DNA of 17,701 bases, taken from NCBI GenBank assembly GCA_013365365.1, contig JABVXU010000857.1, positions 1 through 17,701 on the forward strand, given 5' to 3'. The notes beneath the pieces are model-generated. The model made no database searches, was not told the origin of the DNA, and saw only the letters and a program-made list of their open reading frames with translations. Shown here in pieces: positions 1-10,154 of this stretch. The stretch comes from Cruorifilaria tuberocauda. Its lineage: Eukaryota; Nematoda; Chromadorea; Rhabditida; Onchocercidae. Every line of letters starts with the position of its first letter. Position 1 is the stretch's first letter. The position numbers and the translations under genes were made by a program.

Positions 1-110
1 TATGTCTAATAATTTCATTGACTCATCTATTGTATGTCTAATAATTATCGGTGGCTCATCTATTGTATGTTTAATGATTATCGGTGACTCACTTATTCTA
101 GGTCTAAACG
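1..110. repeat. 33-bp minisatellite, at least three copies
   Basis: Units begin at positions 1, 33 and 66, with a degenerate start of a fourth at 99. Each begins TATGT(C/T)TAAT and ends near CTCATCTATTG. Copy lengths are 32, 33 and 33 bases with a few substitutions. The array probably continues left of the window. A short open frame runs through it, but its repetitive residues look like a by-product of the repeat. Confidence 0.85.
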
Positions 111-740
111 ATTCTTTGTTCATATACAGAGTACACAATAAATATTACTTACTGTCCAAAGGAGAGCATTGCTGCCCCACAATCAAACCAAACAAAGAGC
201 TCTAAGCAATTATATTCTCTTGACCTCTGAACTCAACCAGCTCTCAAACTACTATTCAGAATTTAAATTAGTAGTTACTTGAATCATCAGTAATCAAAAA
301 GAAACTTTCGAAACTTTCTAACAGCATAATCGTCATATAATATTATCGCTATTTCACACCAAATAAACCTTTATAACAACCCTTGCTGTGATAATATAAA
401 TTACTTAATCCAAAAACTTTTAGATGGTTGAAATTAAATCTAAACTATTGTCACTTTGTTACAAAATTGCTATTACAAAATATTAATATGTCTCTAATGA
501 TTTTAATGAATTTGATCATTTTAATTATTTTAATATTTTAAATTGTTCTAATAAATTTCGGGATGGAATTTGAATTGAATCGAGCTTCGAATTAAATTTT
601 ACCGTTTTGAAATTGCTTTTTTTGTTGTAAATTACTGAATATCCATTCAACCAAATTTATCTCTTTTTAATTCACCTACTTCTTGAAACTTTAATAAAAT
701 CTAATTAATTAATGTCTGCTGAGGATACCATTCTATTCGT

Positions 741-768
741 ACAGTACAATATAAAATATATACAGTAA
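741..768. repeat. Dispersed 28-bp repeat, copy 1
   Basis: This 28-base segment starting ACAGTACAATATAAAAT matches 1380-1407 with two mismatches. Both copies lie in IFT80 introns. It may be a remnant of a small mobile or dispersed repeat. Confidence 0.7.
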
Positions 769-954
769 TCTGCTTAAATAAATAAATTAATTAATTAATA
801 CCTGATTAAAATTAATTAACATTTAATTAACTAATATCTGTTAAGGTAGGCAAAAAATTTTCGCAAATATATAACTCAATTTTAATAAAACTGCAAAACA
901 GTCAATTTTGATATCAAAAAAGAATAAAATAAATTTTTTAATTTTATTACTTAC

Positions 955-3900
955 CTCATCTAGAGCGCTATATGCACTTTCAGCAGCATGAAAATTTTTT
1001 GCAGCTGTAGCTAACGCTGCAAGCATTCCCCACAAATGATTCTCCTGAGTAAACTTTAGAGTAAAGTTAAAGTATAACTATCAATATGAAGTTAAGCATA
1101 GAAATGATGATTGCTTCCATCTCTAAGCTAATACTATAATATCTAATATGATCTTTATGAACATGGCAAGTTCTCAATGATCTCATATTAATTCTGTAGT
1201 ATTTTTGTAAGAACTGTAATGGATAATACTTGAATATGTCGACATAGACGAATTGCTTGATCCCATTTGTTAGCTGTTACGAATGAAATTACAGCCAATG
1301 GAAATGGCGTTATTGTACATGATATAAGTGCGCCATCGGAACGTCTCACTGAGATATGACTACCGACAAAGCTATTAAAACAGTACAATATAAAATGCAT
1401 ACAGTAACAATACAGTAAATTGTAATTGAAAACGGAATTTGAAGAAATCGTTATCGAATTATTTCAAAGTAAGAATTAGTTTAAAGTTTTTCGATTAATC
1501 TTTTCAGAAATAAACTTCAAAAACGAACTTTTGTAGATATGATGATTTCCCAAAATTATTCTCATCATTCTCGAATATTGTTTTTTGCAATAAATCACGA
1601 TCAAGAAAAACAACAGATGGATATAGCCATACAACAAGACGATTATCTTGTAAACCAGAAAGCATATTTGTTTGATCGTTAAAAAGAATATTCGTCACTA
1701 CCGTACCTTTAATATTAACTTTTTTAAATTCGAGAATATAAATACGGCAAGGTTGCAAATTGTTCTAAGAGGTCATGCATACAATCTGTTATCCATATAA
1801 TCTTTTTTTAATAATTCTTTAGAGAAATTAAATATTTCCTAATAGAATATAACAGTAACAAACCCTTATATTGTAATCGAAAACAGAATTTGAAGAATAT
1901 TAGTGAATAATTAAGCTTTGAAATTTTAATTACATTAATTTATTGCGATAAAAATAACGGTTACGATAAAAATTATTATGATAAAAATAACAATTACGGT
2001 AAAAATAACAACTACGGTAAAATTTGTTACGGTAAAAATTTTTTCCTATTTTTATAAATTTAATAAACAATCTTTTAGTCTAATATAACTTACCAATCTT
2101 GGCAATTTTTTGATAAACGCCATAGGTTTTTATAGCCACTAAAAAACAGTCCAAACATTTATCGATAAATGCTAATTTCCGATCATTCGCTGATCCACAT
2201 TGATCGATTGCTATTTCAATTATATCATTCTGGAACTCTTCTTTTTTTTTTTTGTAAAATTTTTCCAAGCTATTTTTCATTTATCCTAATTTTTTAGCAA
2301 CGGAAAAAAAATATTTTTTTGTAAAATAGACAAATTTTTTGATCACTTTATAATTCTTAAAAACTATTAAAGTAATCTTAATTTTACAGTAATTGATAGA
2401 AACTTACAGTATGTATAAATTTTCCATTGCCAGTACTCTTTCCAGTTACTGTTTCAAAAAAATGCATCATCTTTAAATCCATCCGATCTCGAATAGCTAT
2501 CGTATCATTCGAAATAGCAGTTGTTTTTTCCGTAACCGTTTTACCGGAAACACTCATAGCTGATGCTTTCAATAAGCATTGCATATGGCCTTCATAATTG
2601 TATACCTGTATTAGACCACCGTCCACTAATAAAAAATATCTGCAAGTAAAAATAACTTATAATATTTCAAAGAGTATATAATTCCATTCTTGTAAAGTTT
2701 TAAAGTTTTATCTTAAATCACTTCAAATTTCTTGCAATATTTTTGTATTTATAGAAATGAATTTATTGATTGATATTGATTTGATTGATTAATAGTAAAA
2801 TTTTACAATAAAATAAAGAAGCATACTTTTCACATAGCATAATCAATGAAACATTACATTCTTTCAAATCCATTATGATCGGTGTATTCCAATTTTTCAC
2901 ACTAAAATATTGAAACATAGTGAAAAAAAAAACGATTTATTATCATTCATGCTCAGGTAATTAATTAATTAACCAATCAGCATATAACTAATTATTACAT
3001 TTCGAAAAAAGAAGAACCTTCACGGTGCTAAATACTTTTACAAATCTCTCTGATCATTCGGTAGTTTTTATTAAAAGCAACCTGATAATTATTTAAAAAA
3101 AGTGCTAAGCTAACCTGAAAATATAGCATTGTTTAATAGTAGTTACTATAAGTTGTTCAAAACCAAGTGATAATTTAGTGATACGATCACGTAATTCTAA
3201 TTTTTCACGTGCAACATCCGAAAGTACATCACGAATATCAATCAGTTGACGTTTCGTCTGTATCGCTTCAATATTTCGCCATGTAATTCGTCTTGAAAAT
3301 TTATTACATTCATTTAAAAAACTAATTTTTTTCCTGCAATTTGCAAATTTAACAATTCATCACTCTTGAAGTTTTCTTTTTTTCCCCTTCTTGCTTATCA
3401 TTTAAAAATGAATTCTTCAGGAAGAAACAAAATTTTAAAATTTATTTCCTTTGTTAATCAGTAACTTTGTAAAATGGTTAAAGTTCAACTAGTAAAAGAT
3501 GCAAAGAAAAAAAAATGAAACTTTTCAAAATGATTACTTCTCGACTAAATAAGCATGCAAAACATTTCCATTAGAGCATGCACTAGCTAATTGAGTGCTA
3601 TCAGATGACCAACTGATATTATAAATACTTCCTGTTGATAGCTTTTCTAATGAATGTGACCACTGAAAATGTATAAATGATAATTTTGATATGACTATAA
3701 TTTGAAGATGAAAAGTAAAAAGTAAAAGTAATAATTTTAAGGGAGCATATTGATTACTTTCATTTTTGAAGTCTTAGTATATTTTTGTACTGAATTGATT
3801 TTTCTTCTTTAATTTTTAGTTTATTATAAATTTTTTAATTTACGATAAGTAATTTTTAACTTTTTTTGAATTTTTTTGATAATTTTTTCTTAAAATAGTT

Positions 3901-6356
3901 CTGAAAAAGGTTTTTTTTTCGCTTGGCATCGTTTAGTTAGCTTTGCTTAACTTAACTTAGCTTAACTTCGTTAAACGTAAGTTCGTTAGCATTTCAAGAA
4001 GAAAAAAGAAACAAAAGCAAAGATGATACACCAGCTTTGTCGCATAATCTGAGCAAATTGAAAGATCCAACAGCAAAAAGATCACCATCAATATTCCACG
4101 CAATTGACGTGATCGGATAATCTTGCGAACTACTGCAATACATTGGACGTCCATATTCATCCCATACCTATCAAATTATTTATTGGAATTTAATTCAAAT
4201 TAAAATTAAAAAAACGCCAAATTCCATTCACGCTTACAAACAAATAAAATTTAGGGGAGATTGAAATTTTTTTTCAAAAATTTACTGATTCTTACAGTAA
4301 CTTTGTTCTACAGTAGTTTTTTCCCACAGTAATTTTTCTTACAGTAATTTTTTCATTAGAAAGCTTACAGTAACCTTTTTACAGTATAGGTGAACAAATA
4401 ATTTAAATGATTAACCTTATATTTGCAGTCTTCTCCACCGCTTATCAGAAGATTTGTATTAGTATTCCAATCAATACATAATCCAACACCATCATGAGCT
4501 TTCCATTTGATAAGTGATAACTGGAATTGATGTAATTTAGAAAGTGAAAAATTTAATGGAAGCTATTTAAAGTTTAATTATTTGAAGTTTAAAGTAAATT
4601 ATGGTTGCAAAAAAATAATCACTTTAAAATGAAAGCATTAGCAATTACCAACCTTCAAATAACTGATAAAACTAAACAAAAATAGAAGAAAATAAAAATT
4701 AAAAAGCAAATTTGTTATTCTGCTAAGTTATATTAAACTTTAAATAGATTAGAGGTGAGAATTAATAAGTAAACTTAATTGAATTTAATTGCTTGACAAA
4801 ATTTATAAGTGAATTTCTATAAGTAATTTAGGGGAATAGAAAAATCTGGAAATATTAGCTATTCCATTTGTATACCCAATACGAAATAACTGATCCGTAA
4901 ATGTTTTTCTTGAAAGCAAACTCATTGATGTGGCAAATTTTAATTTCAGAAACTGGAAAATTTTTGATTACTTGTGATTTAAGAACTTTAATGAAGCAAT
5001 TTTCACCACAACAAAAAGCAATGCATGAATCATCGCTATTCCAGCAAATTCCATAAACCGGATAAGCATTTTCCGATAAAACACTCCGAAGCATACCACT
5101 TCGAGACCACATTTTCACTGCACCATCTTCTCCACCTCAATCAACAATTTCTTTTTCTCTTTCTCTTCCAATTTTAGATTTAACTTTAGAAATTCCGGAG
5201 ATGGGAATAAACATTCCGGTTAAATTTCACCTCAGTACGGTACACAATAACAATTTTTGTAAATCGATAAATGAAAAAAAATTTTTTTTTAATGAATTTG
5301 TAATTCTAAACAAGTTTTAAACCAAACAGGTAGCAAATGTTGAACCATCATGGCTCCAACGACCGGATAAAACTGCTCCCTGATGAGCTTCCACCACTTT
5401 TTCAATACGTCCATTTCGATTGCAAATGTAGAATTTACCTGAAATTTGCGATAGATTCCGGAAATTTATCAAAAAATTAAAATTAGCTATTAGCAATCAA
5501 TATTTATATCATTTTTCTTATCCTCAAAAATATTAACTTATGATCAATTACAAATACTGAATATAGCTTTCCGGTCGGTTAAATTATACCTTGCTCTGAT
5601 TATTACTTAACTCTTATCCTTGAAAATATTGATTTATACTTATATTAATATCAATTACCGATTTAAATATAACTTCTTGTAAAAAGTTTGACTGTTACTG
5701 TTACTTAAAATAAATCTTATTCTCGAAAATATTAATTTATATATATAAGTAGCAATTACAACAAAACTTTTTAGGAGAATTTAAATTACAAATATTAAAT
5801 GTAACTTCTCGTAAAAAGTTTTGTTGTAATTGTTACTTAAAGTAGTATCATTTACTTAAGTTACTTAAAGTAAAATGTCGCTTTTGTTTTTCATTATCCA
5901 AAAACAGAAAAGACAAAAATAAGGACAGTGTAACCTTCTGTAGAGGTTAAAACAAAAATATCGTTCGATTGTTGCTTACTGCTATCACCTGGAAGCCATT
6001 GCATATTCGTCGGATATAGTGAACTAAAATTTTCTTACCTAATTTTTACTACTAATTAAAATTTCACTATTAATTTTATCAATCAATAACGCATTTCATT
6101 TATTATTAAAATAACTTTTTTTGTAAGTTATGAAAATAAATTAAAGAAATAATAAATTATGCATTTGTAATTAATAATTTTTTTTTCGTTACCTGGGCAA
6201 ATGCATTAACACCTGAACATCGTCATTCATTAAATTCCATTTTAACACTTGTTGATCATCTCCAACACTGATTAATTCATCGCTATTTATCCATGCTACA
6301 GCTACTACTGAATCACTGTGTCTTGGCTCACGTGACATCTTTACCTTTAAACGCAT
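955..6356 (-). CDS. IFT80: IFT80 (CHE-2), intraflagellar transport WD40 protein; 3' end outside window
   Basis: IFT80 is a subunit of the IFT-B complex, which carries cargo along the ciliary axoneme; in nematodes it acts in ciliated sensory neurons. I joined 14 exons, listed high to low: 6356-6193, 6023-5935, 5438-5328, 5135-4972, 4520-4416, 4167-4030, 3662-3538, 3291-3115, 2901-2827, 2639-2408, 2229-2094, 1706-1529, 1371-1230 and 1044-955. They total 1926 bases, or 642 codons with no stop, and all phases match. Recognisable IFT80 blocks are MRLKVK at the start, [17 protein letters not shown] (about 122-138), KWKAHDG (about 181), [16 protein letters not shown] (about 203-218), KNWNTPII (about 360), SNDTIAIRD (about 422), [10 protein letters not shown] (about 529-538) and [12 protein letters not shown] (about 599-610). 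The WD40 propellers cover most of the visible part and helical repeats begin near residue 590. The human protein is about 777 residues, so roughly 130 C-terminal residues lie left of position 1. The initiator ATG sits 14 bases after an acceptor-like AG. The acceptors at 2229 and 3291 have in-frame alternatives. Identity is near certain; some exon edges are inferred from alignment to IFT80 as I remember it. Confidence 0.96.
1380..1446. repeat. Composite dispersed repeat in an IFT80 intron
   Basis: The first part (1380-1407) matches 741-768 with two mismatches. The last part (1419-1446, ending GAATTTGAAGAA) matches 1870-1897 with two mismatches. The segment therefore shares different parts with two other introns of the same gene, which suggests a dispersed element rather than a local duplication. 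Confidence 0.7.
1870..1897. repeat. Dispersed 28-bp repeat, second family part
   Basis: Twenty-eight bases starting ATTGTAATCGAAAAC and ending GAATTTGAAGAA match 1419-1446 with two mismatches. ACAGTAA also lies just upstream, at about 1852-1858, as it does before the 1419 copy. Confidence 0.65.
1945..2042. repeat. Degenerate tandem repeat, about 18-bp unit
   Basis: About five imperfect copies of a unit close to TAAAAATAACAACTACGG run through the IFT80 intron between the exons ending at 2094 and starting at 1706. Copy lengths vary from 15 to 19 bases. There is no coding potential. Confidence 0.7.
4291..4387. repeat. ACAGTA motif cluster, about 16-bp spacing
   Basis: The motif ACAGTA occurs near 4294, 4310, 4326, 4341, 4367 and 4381, separated by T-rich spacers of about 10 bases. 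Four successive copies are spaced 15-16 bases apart, so this is a degenerate short-period tandem repeat. It lies in the IFT80 intron between exons 4416-4520 and 4030-4167. Confidence 0.65.
5519..5850. repeat. Three diverged copies of a roughly 100-bp tandem repeat inside an IFT80 intron
   Basis: Successive copies start with TCCTCAAAAATATTAA (near 5521), TCCTTGAAAATATTGA (near 5618) and TCTCGAAAATATTAA (near 5721). Later in the copies come CAATTA-type blocks and a shared stretch like ACTTCTTGTAAAAAGTTT (near 5670 and again near 5804). Length differences show insertions between copies. The last copy holds a 28-bp inverted repeat. Confidence 0.6.
5746..5839. repeat. 28-bp inverted repeat with 38-base loop
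   Basis: The left arm 5746-5773 (containing CAATTACAACAAAACTTTTT) is the reverse complement of 5812-5839 with a single mismatch. The 38-base spacer is A+T-rich. In RNA this would form a long hairpin inside the intron, where the mismatch could still pair as G-U on one strand. It could be a tiny palindromic element or have arisen by inversion within the surrounding array. Confidence 0.8.
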
Positions 6357-6370
6357 TTTTACGTGTTGAC

Positions 6371-6380
6371 CTGCAAAATT
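6371..6380 (-). promoter_or_regulatory. Candidate spliced-leader (trans-splice) acceptor of IFT80
   Basis: On the minus strand the sequence AATTTTGCAG ends 14 bases before the IFT80 start codon (ATG at 6356-6354). It is a typical nematode 3' splice site and no coding exon is needed upstream. In nematodes such a site just before the initiator is usually where a spliced leader is added. An ordinary intron in the 5' untranslated region would look the same. Confidence 0.6.
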
Positions 6381-6487
6381 ATTTGCTATGCGTTAAACTC
6401 ATTCAATGAAAAGAAAAATTAATAAAACTAAAGGAATTAATCAAAGCATTTAATTATTAAATTCGAACAGACTTATATTCTTCATCA

Positions 6488-6523
<36 letters not shown>
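6488..6523. repeat. (CT)n microsatellite
   Basis: An almost pure CT dinucleotide run of about 36 bases, with one extra C near its start. It is followed by ACAG, so on the plus strand it mimics a strong 3' splice site, but no plus-strand exon follows. Confidence 0.9.
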
Positions 6524-6635
6524 ACAGATTGTCAAATCAAAAATTTTGCTTAAAATTCGTTGCTAATAGTAACCGCATACATAAGCATGTAACTACGGAG
6601 CACAATTACTTTCTCCGAATTAAAGCAATTTGAGA

Positions 6636-6681
6636 TAATGAAATACCTGAAGTTTGAGTAATGAAATACCTGAAGTTTGTT
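6636..6681. repeat. Two tandem copies of a 23-bp unit
   Basis: A unit starting TAATGAAATACCTGAAGTTTG occurs at 6636-6658 and again from 6659, nearly identical. The identity suggests a recent local duplication in the region upstream of IFT80. Confidence 0.85.
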
Positions 6682-6825
6682 GAAAAAGACTTGAGGTAAT
6701 AGATAATAGACTGGTGAAAAAGAAGTAGAAGTGATAAAAACTTTGATAATATTCTTTTTTTACTGCTTTAATATTAAATAAAATTGCATAGGAATTTCTT
6801 CGAAATTTTGGCTTTCTTTCTGATA

Positions 6826-7160
6826 TATGAAATCGTAGTTTTATAATTCTTATGTTTCTTATCGTAGTTAAAGTAAATCATGATTTCATAGTTCATTTTC
6901 ATGGTTCTTAATTCCATAACTTTATATATTTCTTTATTATAGTTCATTTTTATAATTCATTATATTTTATAATTCGTTATATATCAAACATTTCAAGGTT
7001 CGTATATTTCTTTCCGCAGTTAAAATAAATCGTAATTTCCTAGTTCATTTTCATAATTCGTTATTTCAAAATTCGTATATTTCGTTTTGTAGTGGGGAAA
7101 ATCGTAATTTCATAATTCATTTCCATAATTCGTATACTTCTTCTCGTAATCGTAATTTCG
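6826..7160. repeat. Degenerate A+T-rich satellite
   Basis: Blocks such as AATCGTAATTTCATA, GTTCATTTTCATAATTCGT and TATATTTCTT recur in a similar order from about 6826 to 7160, with units of very unequal length (about 45 to 150 bases). The array lies 0.5-0.8 kb upstream of the IFT80 start codon. Confidence 0.6.
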
Positions 7161-7647
7161 CTTCTCTTCAGAGAGGTTATTTATTTTTGTAAGATATCAA
7201 TTTAGCTAAAAGAAAAAATATCACTACAGACAAAGAAATCATATGATTAACGAAATGATATACAAATTTGCCAAATCAAAAAGTGATATAAAAACCTTAT
7301 TGAAAAAGTATATTATACCTTTTAAAGCCTAAAATGAATTATTCATCAATAAATTCACTTCGCTTCAAAACAATTAATTTTATAGTTTATAGCAGAGCAG
7401 GTCGTTTTATTTCTCTGATAAATTATCAAATTTAATGGAAAGCTTTTCACGTCACACATAGTACTTTATTATTTAGTAAACGAATGATTGAATTTCTATT
7501 TTTAGAATTTATAGTAATTTTCACTTATTATGATTACTGCTAATCATTCATTATCTTTGAACTAAATATTCTAATGATTAATTGCTGATCTAAAAAAAAA
7601 AAAAAGAATGATAGCATTGGGACAATCGACTTGAAACCGTCATATTA

Positions 7648-7767
7648 TTAGCTAAGAGAAAGCTAGAGAATCATTAGTTTAGAAAAAGCTGGAGGTTATT
7701 AGCTTAGAAAAAGCTAGAAAGTTATTAGCTGAGAAAAAGCTAGAAAATTATTAGCACAGAAAAAAAA
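7648..7767. repeat. 26-bp minisatellite, four and a half copies
   Basis: Units start TTAGC or TTAGT at about 7648, 7674, 7699, 7725 and 7751, each with a core close to TTAGAAAAAGCTAGAAA. Copy lengths are 26, 25, 26 and 26 bases, followed by a partial copy. Confidence 0.85.
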
Positions 7768-9251
7768 TTCCGCTTTAATCTATCATTTCGCCTATCTCTC
7801 TCTTTCGATCATTGATTTTTAATTTTTTTCAATTTGTAGCAAAATTCAAAATATCTGATATCTTATTAGATGATTCATTAGCTTCATCTCATTAAATTCA
7901 TTAGCTTCATCTCATTAGATTCACATAAATTATCAATTGATAACAGTTGACATGATTTTTTCATGTAATTTCTTAATGATCAACAAAGATTATCTTTGTT
8001 CATTTCTTTTTTGGATTATATCATTGAATTGATTCGTATTGTTTTAGACTTGAACATTTGATGTTTGTACTTTATTAATTACTTATTTATTTATTTGTCT
8101 ACTTGTGTATACTTTACTTCATAAAGTTATAAAAAGTTAGTTGCTTGCTTATATTTCTATAAAAAAAGTTATGCTTTATAAATAATATATATAGATTTTT
8201 CACATATACTTAAATGATTTATTTGAAAATTTCAAATTACTCTAACAGTTCATACAAGAAGTACAAACATTAGATGTAATAATGAATTATTTTGTTTTTA
8301 ATGTCTCTCTTATCATATCATTGATCACATGATGGTGCAAGTTTTTCTTATCAACAACTATCATTACAAGAGTAAGGAAAAAAATTGTTTATTGATTGAT
8401 TATTGCATTTGAATGATCTTTTTTTTTCGTTCAATTATTTTTATCGAATTTTGGAAAAGTTTGTTGACTTCGTTTAACATTCTCATTTCATTTATTGTTT
8501 ATCTATTTTAAAGTTTTACTGATAACATTGATTTTTTTTGCTAATTTAATTACCTTTTCTGATTTCCATAAAAAATCTCAAATTAATTTTATTTTATTGA
8601 ATATTTATTCTAGTCATTTTATGTTTACTCGTTATCAATAAAACCATCAAACTGTTAAGAAACAGAAATGCTTCTCATCGATTTTCATTATCTTTTTATC
8701 ACTTCGCTGGTTATTTTGAAATTTTATTGCTGCTATAAATGGAATTGATTTTACGTAATTTAAAATTGTGTGAAAAATTATCAAAGATAACATTTCGTTA
8801 ACTTTCTAGCATTATATTTTATCAATCCAATTCAATAGATTTGCAATTCTTAATTATGATTTATGATAACTGATAATAGATAGAAGTTTTAGTTAGCATG
8901 CTACTTGTCAAATTTGTTGTTCTTTTTCTCAAACATTCCATAAGTCGAAGAAATAATCAATGAACTATTAAATAAATTATGGAAAACAAATATTGCTAAT
9001 AATGCTATCTTAATCAAACTAAAACTATTAGCCTTGAAATTTTAGTTATGTGAAATGTTAGTTTACATTTGTTTTAGTGGAATTTTAATGTATAGTTAAA
9101 AAAAAATTTCGGTCATTTGCGTTTAGCTTTTAAAAATTTTATTTGGAAATATACTAAAATAAAGCAAATATGCATCAATTTCATAATTTTTTAAATATAT
9201 AACGCTCTTTTTTTCAAAATGATTGATGATAAGTTTTGTTTTCAATCGTAG

Positions 9252-9300
9252 GGTAATTATACGGTAATCATACGGTAGTCATACGATAATGATTACGGTG
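9252..9300. repeat. 11-bp tandem repeat
   Basis: About four imperfect copies of GGTAATCATAC run in direct orientation, the last ending in GATTACGGTG. The repeat is short and intergenic. Confidence 0.75.
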
Positions 9301-9658
9301 TAATTCTTGATCTAATTCTTAATGAAAGACTAAGTAATTCTTGCATCAACGATTGTTAAGTGAATATTAAAAAATTCCTTCGTATTTTTCTTTTATTAAA
9401 AAAATTTCTTAATTTACTTCCTTGATTAGATGGAAAATAATAATTTTACTGTTTACCTAATCTTTTTCTTTTCATTCTTTTTTTAATAATCTTTAAGGTT
9501 TTTTGATTAAGCTTTTCAGCTTATCACTATCTTATCATATTTTAGTAAATTTTATAAGAATTTCGTCGTGAATCGAAAGTTTTGATTATCTTTTAGCAAA
9601 TCCCATAAATTTCTTTTCTTTGTGAGATCCTCATATTTCATAGCGGCTGCGACGTTAT

Positions 9659-9850
9659 ATGTATGATCGAATTCAATTAATCATCCGTCTGGCTGAAGCG
9701 GTGGAGGAATGCTTTGGCTATTTGGAATCTTTTTTGTGGAAAAGGGGAAGGAAAAAAGGAAAGAGAAAAAGAGAGAGAGAGGAGGAGAGGGAGAGAGAAA
9801 GAGAAGCTATAGGGGGAAATGGAATGCTTGATAAATTTTTAGGACGATAG
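9659..9850 (+). CDS. Doubtful 63-codon open frame upstream of endophilin B
   Basis: The frame opens with ATG and begins with a protein-like stretch, RIQLIIRLAEAVEECFGYLE. It then runs into Lys/Arg/Glu residues that simply read out the purine tract at 9738-9806, and ends at TAG. I know of no matching family and see no splice context. It is more likely noncoding leader or promoter DNA, but the first 30 codons are less A+T-rich than the surroundings, so I record it. Confidence 0.12.
   Translation: MYDRIQLIIRLAEAVEECFGYLESFLWKRGRKKGKRKREREEEREREREAIGGNGMLDKFLGR
9738..9806. repeat. Uninterrupted 69-base purine tract
   Basis: All bases from 9738 to 9806 are A or G, including runs such as GAGAGAGAGAGGAGGAGAGG. 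Long homopurine tracts with partial mirror symmetry can form triplex DNA and often sit in promoter regions. This one lies about 350 bases before the endophilin B start codon. Confidence 0.85.
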
Positions 9851-10125
9851 CTATTTTAAGTATTAATTGAGGGGTAGAGCCAGATGATCGATAGAAATAT
9901 TTTTAGTTAGGGATGCTGTATTTGTGAATATGTTGCTAATTAATTTATTAATTTTAATCTCGAAATGAAAGTATTAGAGGGGTCAAATTAATTGAAAAAA
10001 AAATTATATCTTGAAGATAAAATTGAGGCAGAGATTCGAGAGAGAAAAAGAAAAGTAGCTAGTATTAATGATATATTGGCATAATTCACGTATGATTTTC
10101 TCATCCTTAATTTTAATTAAAAATT

Positions 10126-10135
10126 TCTTTTTCAG
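10126..10135 (+). promoter_or_regulatory. Candidate spliced-leader (trans-splice) acceptor of endophilin B
   Basis: TTCTTTTTCAG is a near-perfect nematode 3' splice site and its AG lies 19 bases before the endophilin B start codon at 10155. As with IFT80, the simplest reading is trans-splicing of a spliced leader; an untranslated first exon further upstream is the alternative. Confidence 0.65.
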
Positions 10136-10154
10136 GTTCATTACCTCATTGTCG

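Larger units (their letters stand above)
1..954 (-). other. Intron of IFT80 following the exon 1044-955, continuing off the left edge
   Basis: After the exon ending at 955 there is a consensus donor GTAAGT at 954-949. I searched the remaining bases to position 1 on the minus strand for the conserved IFT80 C-terminal region and found no matching exon. The stretch is very A+T-rich, holds a 33-bp tandem repeat at its left end, a less A+T-rich segment near 110-260, TTAATTAA-type runs near 700-840 and one copy of a dispersed repeat at 741-768. I see no gene of its own in it. Confidence 0.6.
6374..10130. other. Intergenic region between divergent IFT80 and endophilin B genes
   Basis: This A+T-rich stretch separates the two gene starts and must contain both promoters unless distant leaders exist. 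I found no exon chain with conserved protein similarity on either strand. It holds a CT microsatellite (6488-6523), a 23-bp duplication (6636-6681), a degenerate satellite (6826-7160), a 26-bp minisatellite (7648-7767), an 11-bp repeat (9252-9300) and a 69-base purine tract (9738-9806). About 7770-9240 shows only T-rich or A-rich DNA without clear structure. I could not place a confident RFX X-box for IFT80. Confidence 0.6.

Noticed and set aside
1..954. The missing IFT80 C-terminal exons
   Set aside because: I searched the minus strand for the conserved region after YSALDE and found no matching frame with splice sites, so I treat it as intron.
3957..4160. 67-codon minus-strand frame starting MNMDVQC
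   Set aside because: It overlaps an IFT80 exon (4167-4030) in the wrong frame; the correct frame gives VWDEYGRP and DLFAVGSF, which fit IFT80.
6488..6527. CT tract followed by ACAG as a plus-strand splice acceptor
   Set aside because: No plus-strand exon or conserved frame follows; the pattern is a consequence of the microsatellite.
6357..6900. RFX X-box upstream of IFT80
   Set aside because: Nematode ciliary genes often carry one, and I searched for GTTNCCATGGNAAC-like sites, but the best candidates (such as TTTTCATGGTTCTT near 6895) match too poorly to claim.
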